Shown piece after piece: positions 13,201 to 27,826 of a stretch of 64,000 nt of DNA. Position 1 is the first letter of the stretch. The number at the start of each line of letters is the position of its first letter. Source of the stretch: Taenia hydatigena (lineage: Eukaryota > Platyhelminthes > Cestoda > Cyclophyllidea > Taeniidae); assembly GCA_036345935.2 (NCBI GenBank), contig JADWOT020000002.1, forward strand, positions 7,018,140-7,082,139, in the 5' to 3' direction. A program made the position numbers and the translations under genes. The notes under the pieces are model-generated. The model worked only from the letters and a program-made list of their open reading frames with translations, was not told the origin of the DNA and searched no databases.

Positions 13201-16200
13201 CCCTGTTATTCATCCCGCATTTGTTTCATTGTTTTGAACGATTCCACATTTCACCTCGAATCTCCGACACCTTAGTGGAAACCCATGCCTGCGTGCAATG
13301 ACGAACAGGAAAATCAACAGTCGAAAACGCAAAAATGCCTCTTTTTAGGCGCATGTCTACGACCAAATCACTTGGATGAGTGTACGTCTTTAAGAGGTAG
13401 GTTAAGGTAGCTCGCTGAAGAGCCCCAAAGCACAAGCGAACAAATTTTAATCAATGCACTTGCATTTACGCTTAAGAACGTAGCTTCCTAAACACGCACG
13501 CTCATCTGTTGCTTATGCGACGCTATTGCCTCATCATCAGAAACAATCACACTATCGATGCAATATGGTGTGACATAATGCAATAAAGTGCATCTCGAAG
13601 GTTCTGTAGGGTAATGAGCAAATCGGACAACGCAGATCCAAGATTGCTGAAACACGTTAAGCATAAGTAGCATAAGGTTCTAAAGTCATGATGCATTTTA
13701 TTTGAGTTGGCTACTAGTTGCCTGAGTTCTCGTCATTTGGACTACAACAGGAAGTGTCCTGCTTAAAACGCCTTGTTTATTCTCAGGCTGACATAAAAAC
13801 TCTGCGTAAACACATATTCGCGCAAGTCCAAGCTCTAAATTATGTTTGGATTCATGTGTACGGAAATGGTTGTAAGCGGAGATGGTCGGGAGCCAATCGC
13901 AGGAGCATTAGGATGACCCATCTGAATGAAGTGAAGCACACTGTGCCTCTGTAGACACGCGTTTTAGTGAAGAGAATATTGAGCTGCGCGAGGCCCTGTA
14001 AATGAGACTAAGATAAATTAAACGGGTAAGCAAGGGTATCTTCCATATCTGCTGTCAGTATTATATGTAATTAATGAGCAGAGGAGCAGTGGTTGCGTGC
14101 AGGGTCAAAACCTTGTACTTTGCAGGCAAGTGATTCGAGCATATTTGAAAGATAAGAAGTTGTTCTCTAAGTTAGACTTGCCATATCGGACATTTTGAAA
14201 GACTATATTCTAGCATGCGCGAACCAAAACATCGATTTTAGTCGGCAGCGGGTTGAAACTGCCTACCAATGCACAGTGCATAGGGCTAAAATAATAAGTT
14301 ATGGGCTGGCGCTCCAAGTAATCCAAAACCCATTATTGCTAAAATTTTTCCGATCCTCCCGACTCCTCTACGCCCATTAATCTATGGATGTAGCTTTACT
14401 TATTTTATTAATGAGAAATAGCAAGGAATAATTCAAATAATCGGCGGTCTACCTATTAAACATATGCCTTTTCGTTGGCGTGCCCTTACCTTGGCGATTT
14501 TCAAAGATTGTGACTAATGAGCATATCGACGAGGTCGCTATAACAGCAGAAGAGCATTTATTGATCATTAGCGAATGCAGCAACGTGAGTTCACATAAGT
14601 GAATTTTGCAACTGCGCTTTGGTCGAAAGGATGAAAACCCGACGAGTGACCCAAGGATGCGAAATTGACTGGCAAGATTATCGGCAATGCAAGCGCTACG
14701 TTTCTAGCGTATCGAATGCAGCGCCCTCTTTAACCCAATTGGAAGAGACTGGATGCTAAACTATGCTCGCCGGGGAATGTGTAGTCAGAATCCAGTGTCA
14801 AGACTGATTGCTATCAAGTTTGAGGCAAGTCTTGGTAAAGCTGGTTCTCACATAGTGAAAAGGAGCGAGAAGAATTCACTATGCAAGGACTCCAATGTAG
14901 GAGAAACATGTTTGATCCTTTCCAACGGTGACTTTACTCAAGTGAACTTTTAGCTTAAAAGTGCTGGCAAAAGTTCACTAGGCTGGTTACGGTGAGAGGA
15001 GGAAGAGGTGGAGACAAAGGCGCTAGTCGTGGTTGTCTCGCCATCAGTGCTGGTGATGCTTCAAGTGAGGATGATGGTGGTATGACTGGGAGACTTCCAC
15101 ATCCTCTTGCTCCTGCAAAGGCATCTGCGGAGAGTAAGTGTTCTAACCGCGGATATATAGTACAACCTCTGCAAGTGATAAGACATGTGAATTGGTGTAA
15201 AATCCGCATACGCATGAGTAGACAGCATCCTGCGAACTGACACCCTCGAAGGTGGTGCTGTCTGTTGAGGCATAGAACGGTGGTGAGTCGGTGGACAATT
15301 GCACACTAATTCCTCACTTCTTAATGTGTAAGCAAATTATTGATGAGTCAAAGTGAATTGGTGGTCAGTCCGTCAAGAGCGGACAACGCCCTTAGAATAG
15401 GAGAGATGACGCAAATTGCGAAGCAATATGTAGTCGCAGCTGTGTGCGTGAGCGTGATGTGTATTTGTAGATACAAAATAGAATCATTTAGAAGTGCTTT
15501 TCAGAGTGCGTGGTGAGGTGGTGAACAAAAGGAAGCAAACTTAAGGGTGGCTTCGTTGCCTCGCTGAGCTTCTCGCCCCATCATTTGAGGTCACTCCAGT
15601 GCCGTTAAATTTGCTCATGGGTTAGAAGGGAGGATTAGGGAATAAGGCAGAGTAGAATGAAATAGAGAATCCGAAAACAGTCCAGGTGGTAACAAAGTAA
15701 GCAAAGGAGCAAACGGTTGCAGTCATTATGCGTTAGTGCTGAGTAATATGAGCTTCTATTTGTACACCAGACTTTCTGCATTTTGACGTACTGCTGCATT
15801 GAAACGTGTGCAAGTCTCCTCAGTCACTGTCATGATTCCTCTGTCCATTCATCTGCATTTCTGAAAGCATTGATCAAATGAAGTGCAGTCTCTTATATTC
15901 TACTTCGGTATAAGGTGGAGTGTGCTTCCACTAAGCCTTCTCCATACGCTTCGAGCCTTATTTGTATCAACAAATAGGGTCGTGCACATTGATAGAGTTC
16001 TTTGCTATTAGGTCAGAATTCCCACGACTAAAGATGGTGACGCGTGGCAAAATACACACTCTCTCGGCTTTCCAATGCGTCAGATGAAGTCAAATCGCCA
16101 AAAGTGAGTACTCAAGTTGGGATTAAGCATATTTTTGTTTGTATACATTTTGATTGCTAAAGCGTTGGCTCGTAGGTAAAGTGGTAAAGGAAGTGGCTGA

Positions 16201-16380
16201 TGAGTAGGAGGAGGGAGAATTTGGACTGAGCGCCCTCAATAAGGTGATTGTCACAGAGTGGACTGTGGGTCACATACTATGCTGAGACGACACTGACTGC
16301 GATACGACCACTTAAGTGACCGCAAGCAATACCGAGAAGGAAGCAAAGAACAGCAAATCGTATTACAGGCTGCGTTAAGT
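10208..16380. other. Intergenic DNA, nothing recognised
   Basis: No domain-bearing frame was seen. 10480-10740 is mildly pyrimidine-rich. From about 14990 to 16380 the plus strand becomes purine/GT-rich, resembling in texture the purine-rich side of the repeat family that follows, but I could not align it to a copy. Confidence 0.45.
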
Positions 16381-17810
16381 GGATCGCGGTCAAACATCAG
16401 ACCGTAGGCTAGTTAATAGCAAACATGAAACTGAGGTATTCACTAAATGAAAGAAGGGAGGTATCAGCGTTGAGGAAGGGAACACAAATCTGGCTGCAGC
16501 ATGAGGGGAGAAAAGGAAATATGGTGAACAAGTGTACGTCTTGCATAGGTGTGATGGGAAGACGAACTGCGGAATGAGGCTTGATAAAAACAAGTTTGTT
16601 TTTCTCAAAAAAATGCTAAAACATGGTTTTTAATTGGCCAATTTTTCGCCAGAATTGGATGGTAAAATGAGAGATTTAGGGAGCTGTTTTGCGGTGGTGG
16701 TGCTAGTGGCGAGGATGCAATAACAGCTGTTGGACGGGATGGGAAAGAAGGAGCGGTAATGTGTGCATATGTGTACGGATGCATGCATGAGACAAAAATA
16801 ATAGTAGTGGTCATAGTGTTTTGGGGAGAAAAAGGCAAATTTGTAATAAATGCTTGTGTCACACATGTGTGACGGCGGGATGAAGTGCGGGAATTGTTAG
16901 GTGAAACAGCATCGTAAAAAGAAAGAAGCAACCGCTTGCATAGATGATTGCATGATGTGTAAATAAAATAAGCTCAGTAAAAGAATGTAGAAGAGAAGTA
17001 GATGAAATGAGTGAAAGAATGTAGGAGGGAAGAACTACCATTTTTAAGTTAGTGGAGGTTGGAAAGAAGTGGTGGTGGGTGGTAGAGTGACATAAAGTGC
17101 ACTTACTGGGCGCATGCGCACGAGGGAATGGATGGGTGGAAGAAATGGGAGTGTCAAAGTTGCAGGGGAGCCCACTGCTACTATGCTCCTACTCAAAGCG
17201 TGTGAGTAGGCGAAAGGAAGAGGTAGGTATAATGAGAAAGAAATGGAAGGGAAATGACGAAACAGGAGCATAAATTAGTGGTCGAAATTTGTGAAAGTAA
17301 GGAAGACTTGCAAAAATTGCAAATGAATATGAGACACGTGGGACGTAGGTAGCGAAACTTGCATGGTTAAGGAGAATGAGTGGATAGGATCTACTCCGGT
17401 TTCAGCGCGCGCACTTTTCTCCTCCTTGGACAAGAAGTGATGACAGACTTGTTCCAAAGAATTTAAACCGACAAAAAGAATGATATTTTTTTGCCAAATA
17501 TGCGTCCGTTTTCTCGGGCAGCCATGCACTTAAAATAAGAGATGCTTTCCATTATGGGTCTAGTGGAAGGCTTTGGTTTAAAAAGGAACATTTTGATGTG
17601 TGCAATATGAGGCAGCTTCATGAAATGCAGTTGTGGTCTTACCTGAGACCAACTAATCAGTGGGACAGAGAGAAGACAACGTCGGCTACTGGCAGCCCAA
17701 TAAGTAGTTGTGGTGGTGGTGAGGGTGGGCGAGTAATGAGTGCAAGCAGTAGTAGTAGTAGGGGCATGCGTGCGGGTGTGTGCGTTGGTGGGTGGGTGGG
17801 TAAGTGGGTT
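16380..17810 (-). repeat. Diverged, rearranged copy of the large repeat family (minus orientation)
   Basis: The plus strand is strongly purine-rich. Short blocks match other copies. 17160-17190 (GGGGAGCCCACTGCTACTAT) matches copy C near 42960. 17700-17800 is the reverse complement of 39660-39760, in the 5' part of copy G (both hold a run of ACT/AGT triplets beside a CACCCACC/GGTGGGTG tract). Spacing between blocks is much shorter than in other copies, so large internal deletions are likely. The open frames here (such as 17463-17861 minus) are low-complexity products of skewed base composition. Confidence 0.5.
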
Positions 17811-18416
17811 ACGGCGAGGGAGAGGGGACAGAGGGAAGTGGTGGTGATAGAGGGTATTCAACTGAGCGGTAGTGGTGAGTTAGGCACAATGAAGATGTGA
17901 TGAAGGGGAAATGGCAAAACAGTGTGAGGACCGCGCGTATTGGTGGTTGGGAGTAGATACGCAAGTAGGTTTGGCTGCTATTTGGCGTCCTTCTCTCCCC
18001 TCTATCCCGCATCTAGTCATTATTTCCTCTCCTCAAAACATTTTCTTTGATTATTTTTTTATTTTCTCTCTTCTTTTCTTCCCGTACATATTTTCGAGCC
18101 CAGCACTACCACCGCAAGTGCTTATAGACCGCTAGCAGGTGCCCAACTTCTTCCATTATCAATCATGCAGCATTCCTTCCTGCGATTTTCGTTTATTTAT
18201 TTTATCAATTCTTTCCTTCCTTTCTTTTTGTCGATCAATGTTTCTCTCCACTTACATCTTTCTTTGATTTTTTCTTCCTTTGCTTTCCTTCTTCATTCAT
18301 TCATTTAACCACCCACCTTATTTGCAAGTTACCCATTCATTCTGCCCATGTCATACAACACGCACTTTTCTCCTTCTTTCTCCTTTTTCATTCACCTCCA
18401 CCACCGGCAGCACTAC
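17811..18416 (+). repeat. Truncated plus-oriented copy of the large repeat (copy F)
   Basis: From about 17811 the sequence aligns with copy B from about 51316: 'TCAACTGAGCGGTRRTGRTGAG', then GTGAGGACCGCG, then the 'TTGGTGG...GGGAGTAGAT' segment. It continues through the pyrimidine-rich block shared with A (31093-31570) and B. It breaks off at about 18416, inside the CACCACCGGCAGCACTACT motif. There it is followed by an imperfect repeat of the last ten bases and then unrelated DNA. The 18S-like motif and everything downstream are missing. Confidence 0.7.
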
Positions 18417-21400
18417 TGCAGCACTGCTTATTGTGCGATCAACAGATAGGAATCCAAAGCTAATTCCTTTATCGTCAACGGACCTCCAAATTGTCAATTT
18501 GCTACGATCCTGGAACGACTAACAGCATCATAGACGCAGAGGTCTGTTGAACGCGTAAAAAATGTGTTCGGTAAATTAGGCATCAATCGAAGCATGCATA
18601 AGATCAGACAGAAGCCAATGTTAAGAGATTGCAGACATTTAATGAACGTTTCTATCAAATTTATGGACGGCTGCTTTATGTTGATGCACCGCTAGTGATA
18701 TCTAGCGTTCCTGTTTAACGAAAAAGAATTTGAAATGGCTGGTATTTATGAACATAGCCTTGGTTCCCGATGAGGCCTTAGACAGCGCCATTATCTACGG
18801 AAGTCTCATCGTTCACCGGCACGCATAACTAGGCAGGAGAGTGCTGTCTGCGCGCCAGCAGTAAGCGGTTGTTGGATAAAGTTTATTGAAAAAAGTTGCA
18901 GCGGTTGTATGGTGACAATTCTTATATATATTAGCTGCTGGATTATGGAATGGAATGAATCTGAAACATTTGATCCCACCTGCTTTCCTTGATCTATGCC
19001 CTGGTTACTATCGAAAATTAAGCTGTTAGTGCATCCGCATTACCAAACACTCATCGGGGCGTACTGAACAAAATTGACACTTGACCAAACAGGAAAAATA
19101 ACACGGGTCGGTGTATTTACGAGACATTTAAGCACTTGGAAGTGGTTTACAATGACTGGCGTGTTTAAGTTGAAGTGCGTTACGCCAGTGCAGTCGATCT
19201 GGCTGCTTAGGATTGGCGTGGTGCACGTAGTCGCTACTACCCACTATAGTTGTAATACTTTGTTTGTTAGAACTGCTTGGTTTCGGCCATGGTCACAGAG
19301 GTGGCCGTATTGCCCTAGCTGCGTGGGCTGGCCTCCAGGCCATGCCAGCAGCCTTTTTCCTTCTGTCCGGTGAATATATATATTCTACCCCAGAATTTTG
19401 CCTTCTTTTGCCTTCAAGGGAGCCTTGGGACGCTACAATAGTAAATTCAAGATCTGCATTGGGGGCTCGCTAGTCCAGAATTTCAGTCAACAAGTGGATC
19501 ATCAGATTGTAGTGTCACAACAGAAAATCCCTATAACTCTGCAGGTCCCTCAATTATCGCTCATGACTAGGCAGGGCAACAATTGATGTCGAGATGGCGG
19601 CGCTGTTCACATTGCACCCATTCTTAAAGTACAGCCGAAATGCTAAGTAAAAGTGTCGACGAGTTTTGGAAAAATTTCATTCCATGTTACCGAAAGCATT
19701 CGTGCTCTAGAAGTACAAGCTGCAAGGATCAACAGCTGCATCTATAATTAAAGCCAGATATCCAACATGAGACGTGACAATGATGTAGAATGACTTGGAC
19801 CTAATGATCTGAATGTGCAATGAGGTGGTTGAATCTCTAGAAACACCAAAGAAACTCAAGTAAACACTTATTTCATTCCTGGACGACACATCAACCAAAA
19901 TTATTTTATTGCATTTACGGGTGCGGAATGAAACTAGCTATCAGACTGGTAATGCCGCAATGGTTGTCCTTTTGCACAAAAAATGCGATTTTATGGTGCT
20001 GCCATTTGTGGTTGAGTCGAAGGTCATTCTCAGCACGCAAAACCAGTTTAATTTGTATGGCGACGAACAGCTTTTCCTAGCAACAATTTTCAAGACTGGC
20101 TTTCACTCTAAAGCCGCATCTTCCACTTCGTGGTACTAACGCTGCCAGCCTCCATCATCTTCCTCTTTATTGTGGACTTCAGTAACGCAGGGCTGCTTGT
20201 CTCCTACCTTAAGACAGATACGCGGCCATTGGTGGGCAATCAAACTTCTATCTCTCTACCTGATGGACTGCACGCCACAGTATTGCATACATCTTCTTTC
20301 GTCTTTAAGGGCATCGGCTAGGGTCGCCGCCTTACCAACACGAAGATGCATGATTTTAACGATCACATTTGTGTAAGTGTCATGCAATTGTAAAATACAG
20401 TTCTAATGACGCTTGTCAAGAAAAATGAGTTCCCGCTGAAATTCTGCATATATCTCTCCTTCCCCCCATTCATTGCGCCCACTTTGCTCACTAATCCATT
20501 TTGCAATGAAATTTGTCCATTGGAAGGGCGTGTGTGTTGCTGGGAACCAGTCACTGATTATAAAGTTGCTGTTATTCAACGCTTGTTTTACGATCACGTG
20601 ATTTGGCGTTTACTGTTGTACAGGCGTATAATCTCTACTTTTATCTATGTGAACGGCCTAGTTGTGGTAATTCAGGCTAATGGCGTGACAATAGCGGCTT
20701 GTGGAGAGTAAAGTGTTCCACTTATTACAAAGTGCTATGTCAGCACCTGATGCATTTTAAAAGCTATAATAAGTTGTAGGCTTATTTATTTTTCTCAATT
20801 GTGCTAGGATGAAATGATTTGTCGACTTAGAGTTGGTCTAATTGACAACTGCCTTGGTTCAGAGCCCATGCATGCCAGAAACCTGCATCCACAGATGCAC
20901 CCACATTGTAATTTTTCTCGTCAAATGCCTTTTACTAAAGGAGGATGAAAGAAATACTTTGCCTGATAATTTGCGAAGCCGATCCGCCATTTATCGCATG
21001 TTGACACAGACTCGACGACTTTGTAGTAAATGAGGCGAACCTGCTTATCAACGAGTGGGTTGATTTGTTTGAACTCTGTTCGAATGCCTTCTAGGTTGTA
21101 AAGTACGCTTCTGTAAAGACTAAGAGTAGTGCGTATTTGCTTTTAAGAAGTGTATCATGGAAATGAACAAGCTGGGTTGATGGTTTATGAGTCAAATTTG
21201 CACCGCTAGTGATTTCTGCAGTATCGGCGTTGTTGCATCGTGGCCGGAGCAGAAATGTCAGATGCCCACTTCTAACGCTACCTTTAACGGTGGAAAGAGG
21301 TACGAATAAAAAGCAAATTATTGTAGTGGTCAAATCTTTCCCGACACACTAGTTATAACTTAACTAAGACCGACCGTAGGAAGATGCCAGAGTCAACAAG

Positions 21401-24400
21401 CTTGAAGCCAATCGACAATGCTGCTTTTGTACATTTCGAAAGAATGAGCTGTTGGTGCTAGTATGCACCTGACCGGACCACTTGAGCTGTATTCACGAAG
21501 CGTCGGTCGCGACGAACACGGATTAAGAATCAACTCTGATTCTCCACCAACGGTGATGCTTTGGGCAAAGCGTAACAGGCAAGAAGTGAACAACGGGCAG
21601 CAACCCGAAGGCGAATTTTTCACGGAAGATGGCAAGTCAGCCAAATTTTCAACAAGTCTCCATCATACAGAAGATTTGTGCGAAAGTGCAATCAGACGAA
21701 CTCTGCTTTATCAAGACACCTTTCACCATCAACACCCCCTCGACTTATGCGAATACACCCAGTAAATTGAACAAACGGCGGTATATCGACATCTCGATAG
21801 TCTTCGTTTTGGTTTTACCTACCGCATCCTACTTAACGTAAGAAGTCGTAATCGAAAACTAAGGAGACTGATGCGACTACCAGTGTAGGCTGGTGACCAT
21901 AACAAAACTTCCTCCATTCTACAACTCATCGGTCTGACATCCATAAGCAATGCCATGAGACCAAAATGCACAGCTCGTGAAGCGAGCATTGAACATCGCG
22001 TCTGTGGTAATCGTGGCTAAGTGAATCAGACCACGCCTGAAGATGGTGGTGAAATTAAAAGCAAAAGTGTACAAGTGCAACTTCTAGATTCAATGTGTAT
22101 TTTACGGTTAATCTTGCCCGTTTCATAGCAGTAATCTAACCGTTACAGCAGAGGAACCGACAAAATTTAGGTAAAAATGGAATAATCTAAAGGAGGGCTT
22201 GACTAGATAAAACCACAGATACGGTCAAGTGGTTGTGAACTTGGAGACAAAGTGGGCCTTATGCGATGATGTTTCACTATGGGCTACCATGCCGTTTGAA
22301 AATGGGAGCATCCGGCGGCGATTGCTGCGTAGACAAGAAGAGCTTAGGCATGCCGCCTAGCCACGCTTCCTAGGCAAATGTACGCGCCACAGAGTACATC
22401 AGGTCTGCGTTTCAAATCAAAAGTATCAGGCCACACATAGGAAGGTACGAGCCTACCAATACATTGATTTGAGCTCCAGCATCATCATCGGCGCCCATTT
22501 GCCGTTTGACAACAGCAATCGGCTCCAAATACTAGCCTCGCTTTGAGCACGCTTTAACGGCGGTCACGGCAGGGGTAGAAATCTCACTCTAGCGGCGATG
22601 CTGGTTCACACAGCGACGTCTGTTCCGAAATCATTTTCGCTTGACACCACTTCGACTAGTCTTATTGCTTCCAGACACCTAAATTTTATGTAACATTTCA
22701 ACGAAACGCTAAAGCAGTGAACTACTGTCACGTTTTGCCGGCAATGACCTTTTTACTCATACCATTCAGTCAACGACTGAATGGGCATGCAGTGTTACAA
22801 AGTGTCGGTCATTTATCCTACGCAAGTCGAATCCTGGCGTTAAGAATTGCGGTGTCCGGAACCAAACAAGTCTGCTTTATTTGCTGACAAACGGTGGAGT
22901 AAGTCATGGTAGACGAAGTGACCGTACGCCTTACATCGAGAGTCAGAGCTATTAGCTACAGGTGGTCATGTGGAGTTGCATTTTGATGCAGGGCCAACTC
23001 AAGAACTGAACCTGATTTGTCGCATGAACTGCACTGCTATCATGAGCAGAAATGTTTTGGAAAATTCTGTTGGATGCGACCAAGGCCGACCTCGGGACAA
23101 CTTCACGCCCGCTTCGACGAGTATGCTTTTGACTAATGAATCAACACTTGGAATTTTCCAAATCGCATGCATTTGGGCGTAAGTGAGGATGCTGTCGACT
23201 GAAGTTACGTGCGCTCTTTTGCAAATCACACCATGGAAACTTGGTTTCTGTGCGGTAAAGTTGTCGGAATTGCCCGGTCTAGGCATGTTCGAGTCGTTTT
23301 GCAGTCTTTCATTAACATAATGCAAGTTCGAGTTGCATAACCTTCAAAAATCTTTTAAGAAAAAGAAAACGACCCCACTCTCTGTCAAGCAGACCGAGGT
23401 AATCATAAGCGGTAGAAACTGAGCTGAGCCGGCAACTGATGAGTAATATGAAAAGGACGCAATGCATTAAGCCTCAATTTAAAAGCGAGTGTTGCAGGAA
23501 ACATCCCAGTATAACACTTCTCTCTCAGCCCTCACATAGCGGTACATCAAAATGGTGCTGTCAGTCACTGAGCACTCGTAAATGCTCTTATAGCAAAGGC
23601 GTGAGGACCCTCATCACTATGGCAACGCTGGAGCATAGCACTAAGTATCATAGAGAAGGGCTATTAATATCCATGGGTTGAAGAAAAGACAGGCCGCCAC
23701 AACAGAAATTACAGACTACGAAAGCCAAAGAATCTGCACAACTAAAAGCTAGCTCAAGCGCACTTTTAGCATTTCTCTTGACCATTGTGTCCGCTATGAC
23801 TTAGTTCATGCGGTGCTCCGCAAAGCGATCACAATTTGGAAGGCATTCACACCACCATGGTTGCTTCGTCATAGAGCTCTCATTAGTAGAACTTTTAATC
23901 CTTTCAAACTGATGACTAGCGTTGTGCGGCTATTTAAATTCAAAGAACTGTGAAATTCGGGGTGTGGGGAATGGTCGGGTCTTGAACAACGGCCCAACAC
24001 TAATGAATTTTCGCTGCAGTGCCCTTATTGCAACCTCACTCATCCCATCCAATTTACTACCACATTTATCTGATGGCCAGACTGCTCATGCGTAATCCTA
24101 ACCATGCTTCAGACCGTCAAGATATTTGTCACTGGATGCAGATCGTCGAATCAAAGAGAGAATATGGTAAAATCGAAGACAAGACAGAATGAGGCTTTTT
24201 AGGAAAGGGACTTGTACAGTTAGCAGAAATTACATAGTATACGGGCTTGTTCCGCTGATTTTGAAGTAAATGCATAGTCATTGTACACAAAGTCATAAAG
24301 ACTTAGGTAACGGATGTCTGAGATACAGAGTCGAATACCTGAGTGCCGAATCATTTGTTTTGCATCCACTTACATCTTCAAACACAGAAGCATTATACTT

Positions 24401-27400
24401 ACTATCGGCTCTTTCAATCCTGATAGGTGTGAACAAAGTCAGCCTATTTCGCCTTTTCAAAAGGAAAAATAGGTTCTGAAGACTAAGTAAGGCCTGATGA
24501 TAATTTGTTTATCGTATTATGCATTCTAATGAGAATAAACATTTGCTGTATCAGCAATTTGGAATGGTAGAATGAGGCTAGGAAACAGCAAGGGCGCAAA
24601 TCGGTAAAGCTGAGTGAGAGTGATGCATAGGGTAGACAGCAAGCAGTCAAGTGTAGACTGAACTAACTTAATCTCGGAGAAGCCGTCGTATCATAACTTT
24701 GCATCGCCCCTGAGGCGAGATTTTCACTCCTATCGTGACTGCTGTTGAAGTGCGCTCCAAGACAGACTATAAATTAGGACTGAGAACTGCTGACTGGCAG
24801 TCAAAAGAGTAGAGTGGGTGAACGGGACATAATGTGCTGGCACTTTCCTTCCTTGCTATGTGTGCATATGCATGACTTTCGCCTAATATAATGCACTGCT
24901 TTCCATGTGCACACTTAATTCACATCAAAACAGCAATTCGTCTTTGCATCAAACATAGTCGGTTAGTTGGGCTTCTATTGAATACGCTTGATTTGACACA
25001 TTTTGTTTTCATCTTGTGACGCGTATCTTTGTCCGTTGCTTTGTAGATAATCAGCGTAGCTAATTAGCGGCGCAGACGCCCTAACCGCGATATGGCAGAG
25101 AAGTAAGGAATTTCCATGCAAAAATCCTTCGTCATTGCGCACTCGATAGCGGCATTGGAAAGATCTGCTGCTTATTCGCGATGCAGCATAGTGCTCATCG
25201 TTTTACTTCGCCTAGTCAGGAACGTCAAAAACGCTTGGCTTCTTTAGCACTCGAGGAATAAAGGTGCACGAACGACATACCGTGCAATTGGCACTTCCAT
25301 TCCTAAAATGTGGCCATGCGGCTTTGCCCATAGTTCCCCCATCTGTGAGTTACGGCTATGGCGACCTCGGGTAATCATCCAGAAGGTTGAGTTTTCCTTG
25401 CGGCACAATGTGTTTCATAACTTCATCTCCCACCAGATGCAATTCCCATTGCCACGATTTCGACAAGCAAATGGCTGTTTCTGTGAGTATAACATCATAC
25501 ACCTCACAATAATGCGTTGTTCTTAAGTCCTAATCTTACGTCGGGAAGAGTACAGTGCAAGTTGAAGCTCTGTTTACAGCCCGACGAAAACAACCGGGAA
25601 TGTACATAAGCGTATCCCAGCAGAGCCATTTCTGTGCATTCCTACATCTGTATTATATCATTATTACTTAATTCAGGTGAAGCCTTGCAGACATCGGATT
25701 ACTCACCGTAGACGCAGTGCGACTCTCTCATATTGCGAACGGTTCATTTCAGTCCTTTAGTACCGTTCGCGGGTGCAGTACTGAGGGCACAGAAAATGCG
25801 ACAGGAGTCAAGCAGTGGATGCATGAGATGAGAGAAATTGGTTTCTTCCGACGTGGTCTCCACTCTCCACTACCAGCCCATCAACCCTCGGGCAGCACAT
25901 CGTTGCACTCTTCATCACAGTTTTGCATCCTGAGCATGAGATCGGCGCAGTTAAACAGGACGACTTCCCATCCACATTATTCAGTGCCTTCGTACAGGTA
26001 GAAGTGCTGGTAAAATAATAAGAAATCTTGAAGATGCTTGCTCGTCTTTTAAAACTATTGAAATGCGTGCCACGCTACGGCAAATTCGGGTGATTTTTCT
26101 TGCTTAACCAACATAGTATGATAAGCAAGTCGATTACAGGATCCTTGGAAGGGATTGACAGTGTGACTGGTGATTAGGGTTGGTCGGTTGGATGCTAGTT
26201 TTCGTGGTGTCAGGTGCTTGTGTCTCCTTTCCGCAAAAGAACGATTCTCACTGATAATTATCACCTTATAGTGAAGATAAGCCTTTTTTAAACAAAGAGC
26301 ACTGCTATTTCTTTGGTATTAATGCGGCTAAAAGCTTGGCGAAACGAAGAGGATTTGGCATTTCGATAGTATTTGATAAGATACTATGTGAGAACCTGGT
26401 GGCATAGGAATCGGCTTCATATTGCAGTTAGCGTTCGGCATATCGCTCCACTATTCAATCTCTTCTCCACCGTCATCTTTTGGTGCCGGAAGGCCACCCT
26501 TTCCTACCTCGTTGCATTGCACTTGACGCCTTGTGAGTATATTTGGATTTGGAGAAGCTCGAGTATCACTAATACCTTGCATACATATCAATATAAGCAC
26601 AATGTGATGCTTTATTCATCATGAAATGTATGTTCAATTTAATCTTTAGATCACCCCTAGTCTTTTTTAAGCATTCGTCGATGGAGCTGTTTGCTAAAAA
26701 TGCTGGCACATCCCGTAATTTCATACATTGCATTTTCTCGGAAAACTTACGCAGTATTAAATTTGTCATAGCAATCCGTGTGAAATAATGCCACATTTAA
26801 CTCATTTGATTAAACATGTGCGGGTGCCAATCTCTGGCACCAGAATACACGCTTAGAGATTGCGACAGTTCCGCCTTCAAAATAAGCAGAAGGCATAAAT
26901 AGGGCAAGTGATGTTTAAAAGTAGTGGGTGTCAACTTATCTCCGTTTTGCAGATTAAAGCTAAAGATTGGGTAATTAGGGGGAAAAATCGCAACATGATG
27001 GGAATTAAAACTATATTTAAAATATCCTTTTCTTCTTGCCCAACGCCGTGATCACCTGCACGCGCAAGTCCACACATCAAAGTCACCTTCATTAGGTCTA
27101 TGCATCTTTCGCTGGCATTTCGCTTGAGTGATCAAAGTTGATGTTCACCTTGCTGGTTTCTACTTTAGACTTGGTCATCTGCAGATGTCATTCGGCATTG
27201 CAAAACGATGATCAAGTGCCTTTGGCAGTTTACATTTTAGTCCACCAGCATAAATCACATGTCTTTGATTGTATAACCAGTTAGACACCCATTTGTACCT
27301 AACACATCTTGAATGTGTCATTACATACAATAAGTCGACTTAAGATGACATCTAATTAGAGCAGCATGCTACTACATGAACAAACAAAAACAATTTAAGA

Positions 27401-27826
27401 TTATACTAGGCATAGCGATTGCCACAAAGCAGCTCACAATGACGCTTGTGATTTCACTGATACAAAATGAATATGCAGACTTAATGGATGCTCACCTTTA
27501 GTCAAAAGTTTGAATGACAGGCTTTCAAACAAGCGTTACAAACTGCGTTTGATCATTAAGCGCGTGCAACTCCATTGCTGTATCTGTCATTTGCTAACAA
27601 CTCTTGTCCTCATTTTGACTGATTTGAAGGCCTGCGGCTGATTGATGATAGGCGGACGACTGGATGGATTAGTGAACAGTAGCTTGGAGAGGTCCGGTGT
27701 TTTATAAATCCTATATGCAAATCACGATAAGATGAGTCAAATACGACCTGCCGAAATGGCCATGAGTAGTAAGAAAAGCACTGTTAGTATTTACATTCTT
27801 CTAAAAGGAGCAAAATGAATTACGAA
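18417..27826. other. Intergenic or intronic DNA, nothing recognised
   Basis: Several moderately long frames exist (for example 19074-19373 plus, 20406-20711 plus, 21463-21765 plus with an overlapping minus frame, 25717-26001 plus). None shows a domain, repeat or convincing linked splice pair. No RNA gene was recognised. Confidence 0.4.

Noticed and set aside
17463..17861. 132-codon minus frame rich in T, H and P
   Set aside because: It covers ACT/CAC-type simple sequence in a diverged repeat copy.
21393..21765. Overlapping 83- and 100-codon frames on opposite strands
   Set aside because: Neither has a recognisable domain or splice signals, and mutual openness suggests base-composition effects.
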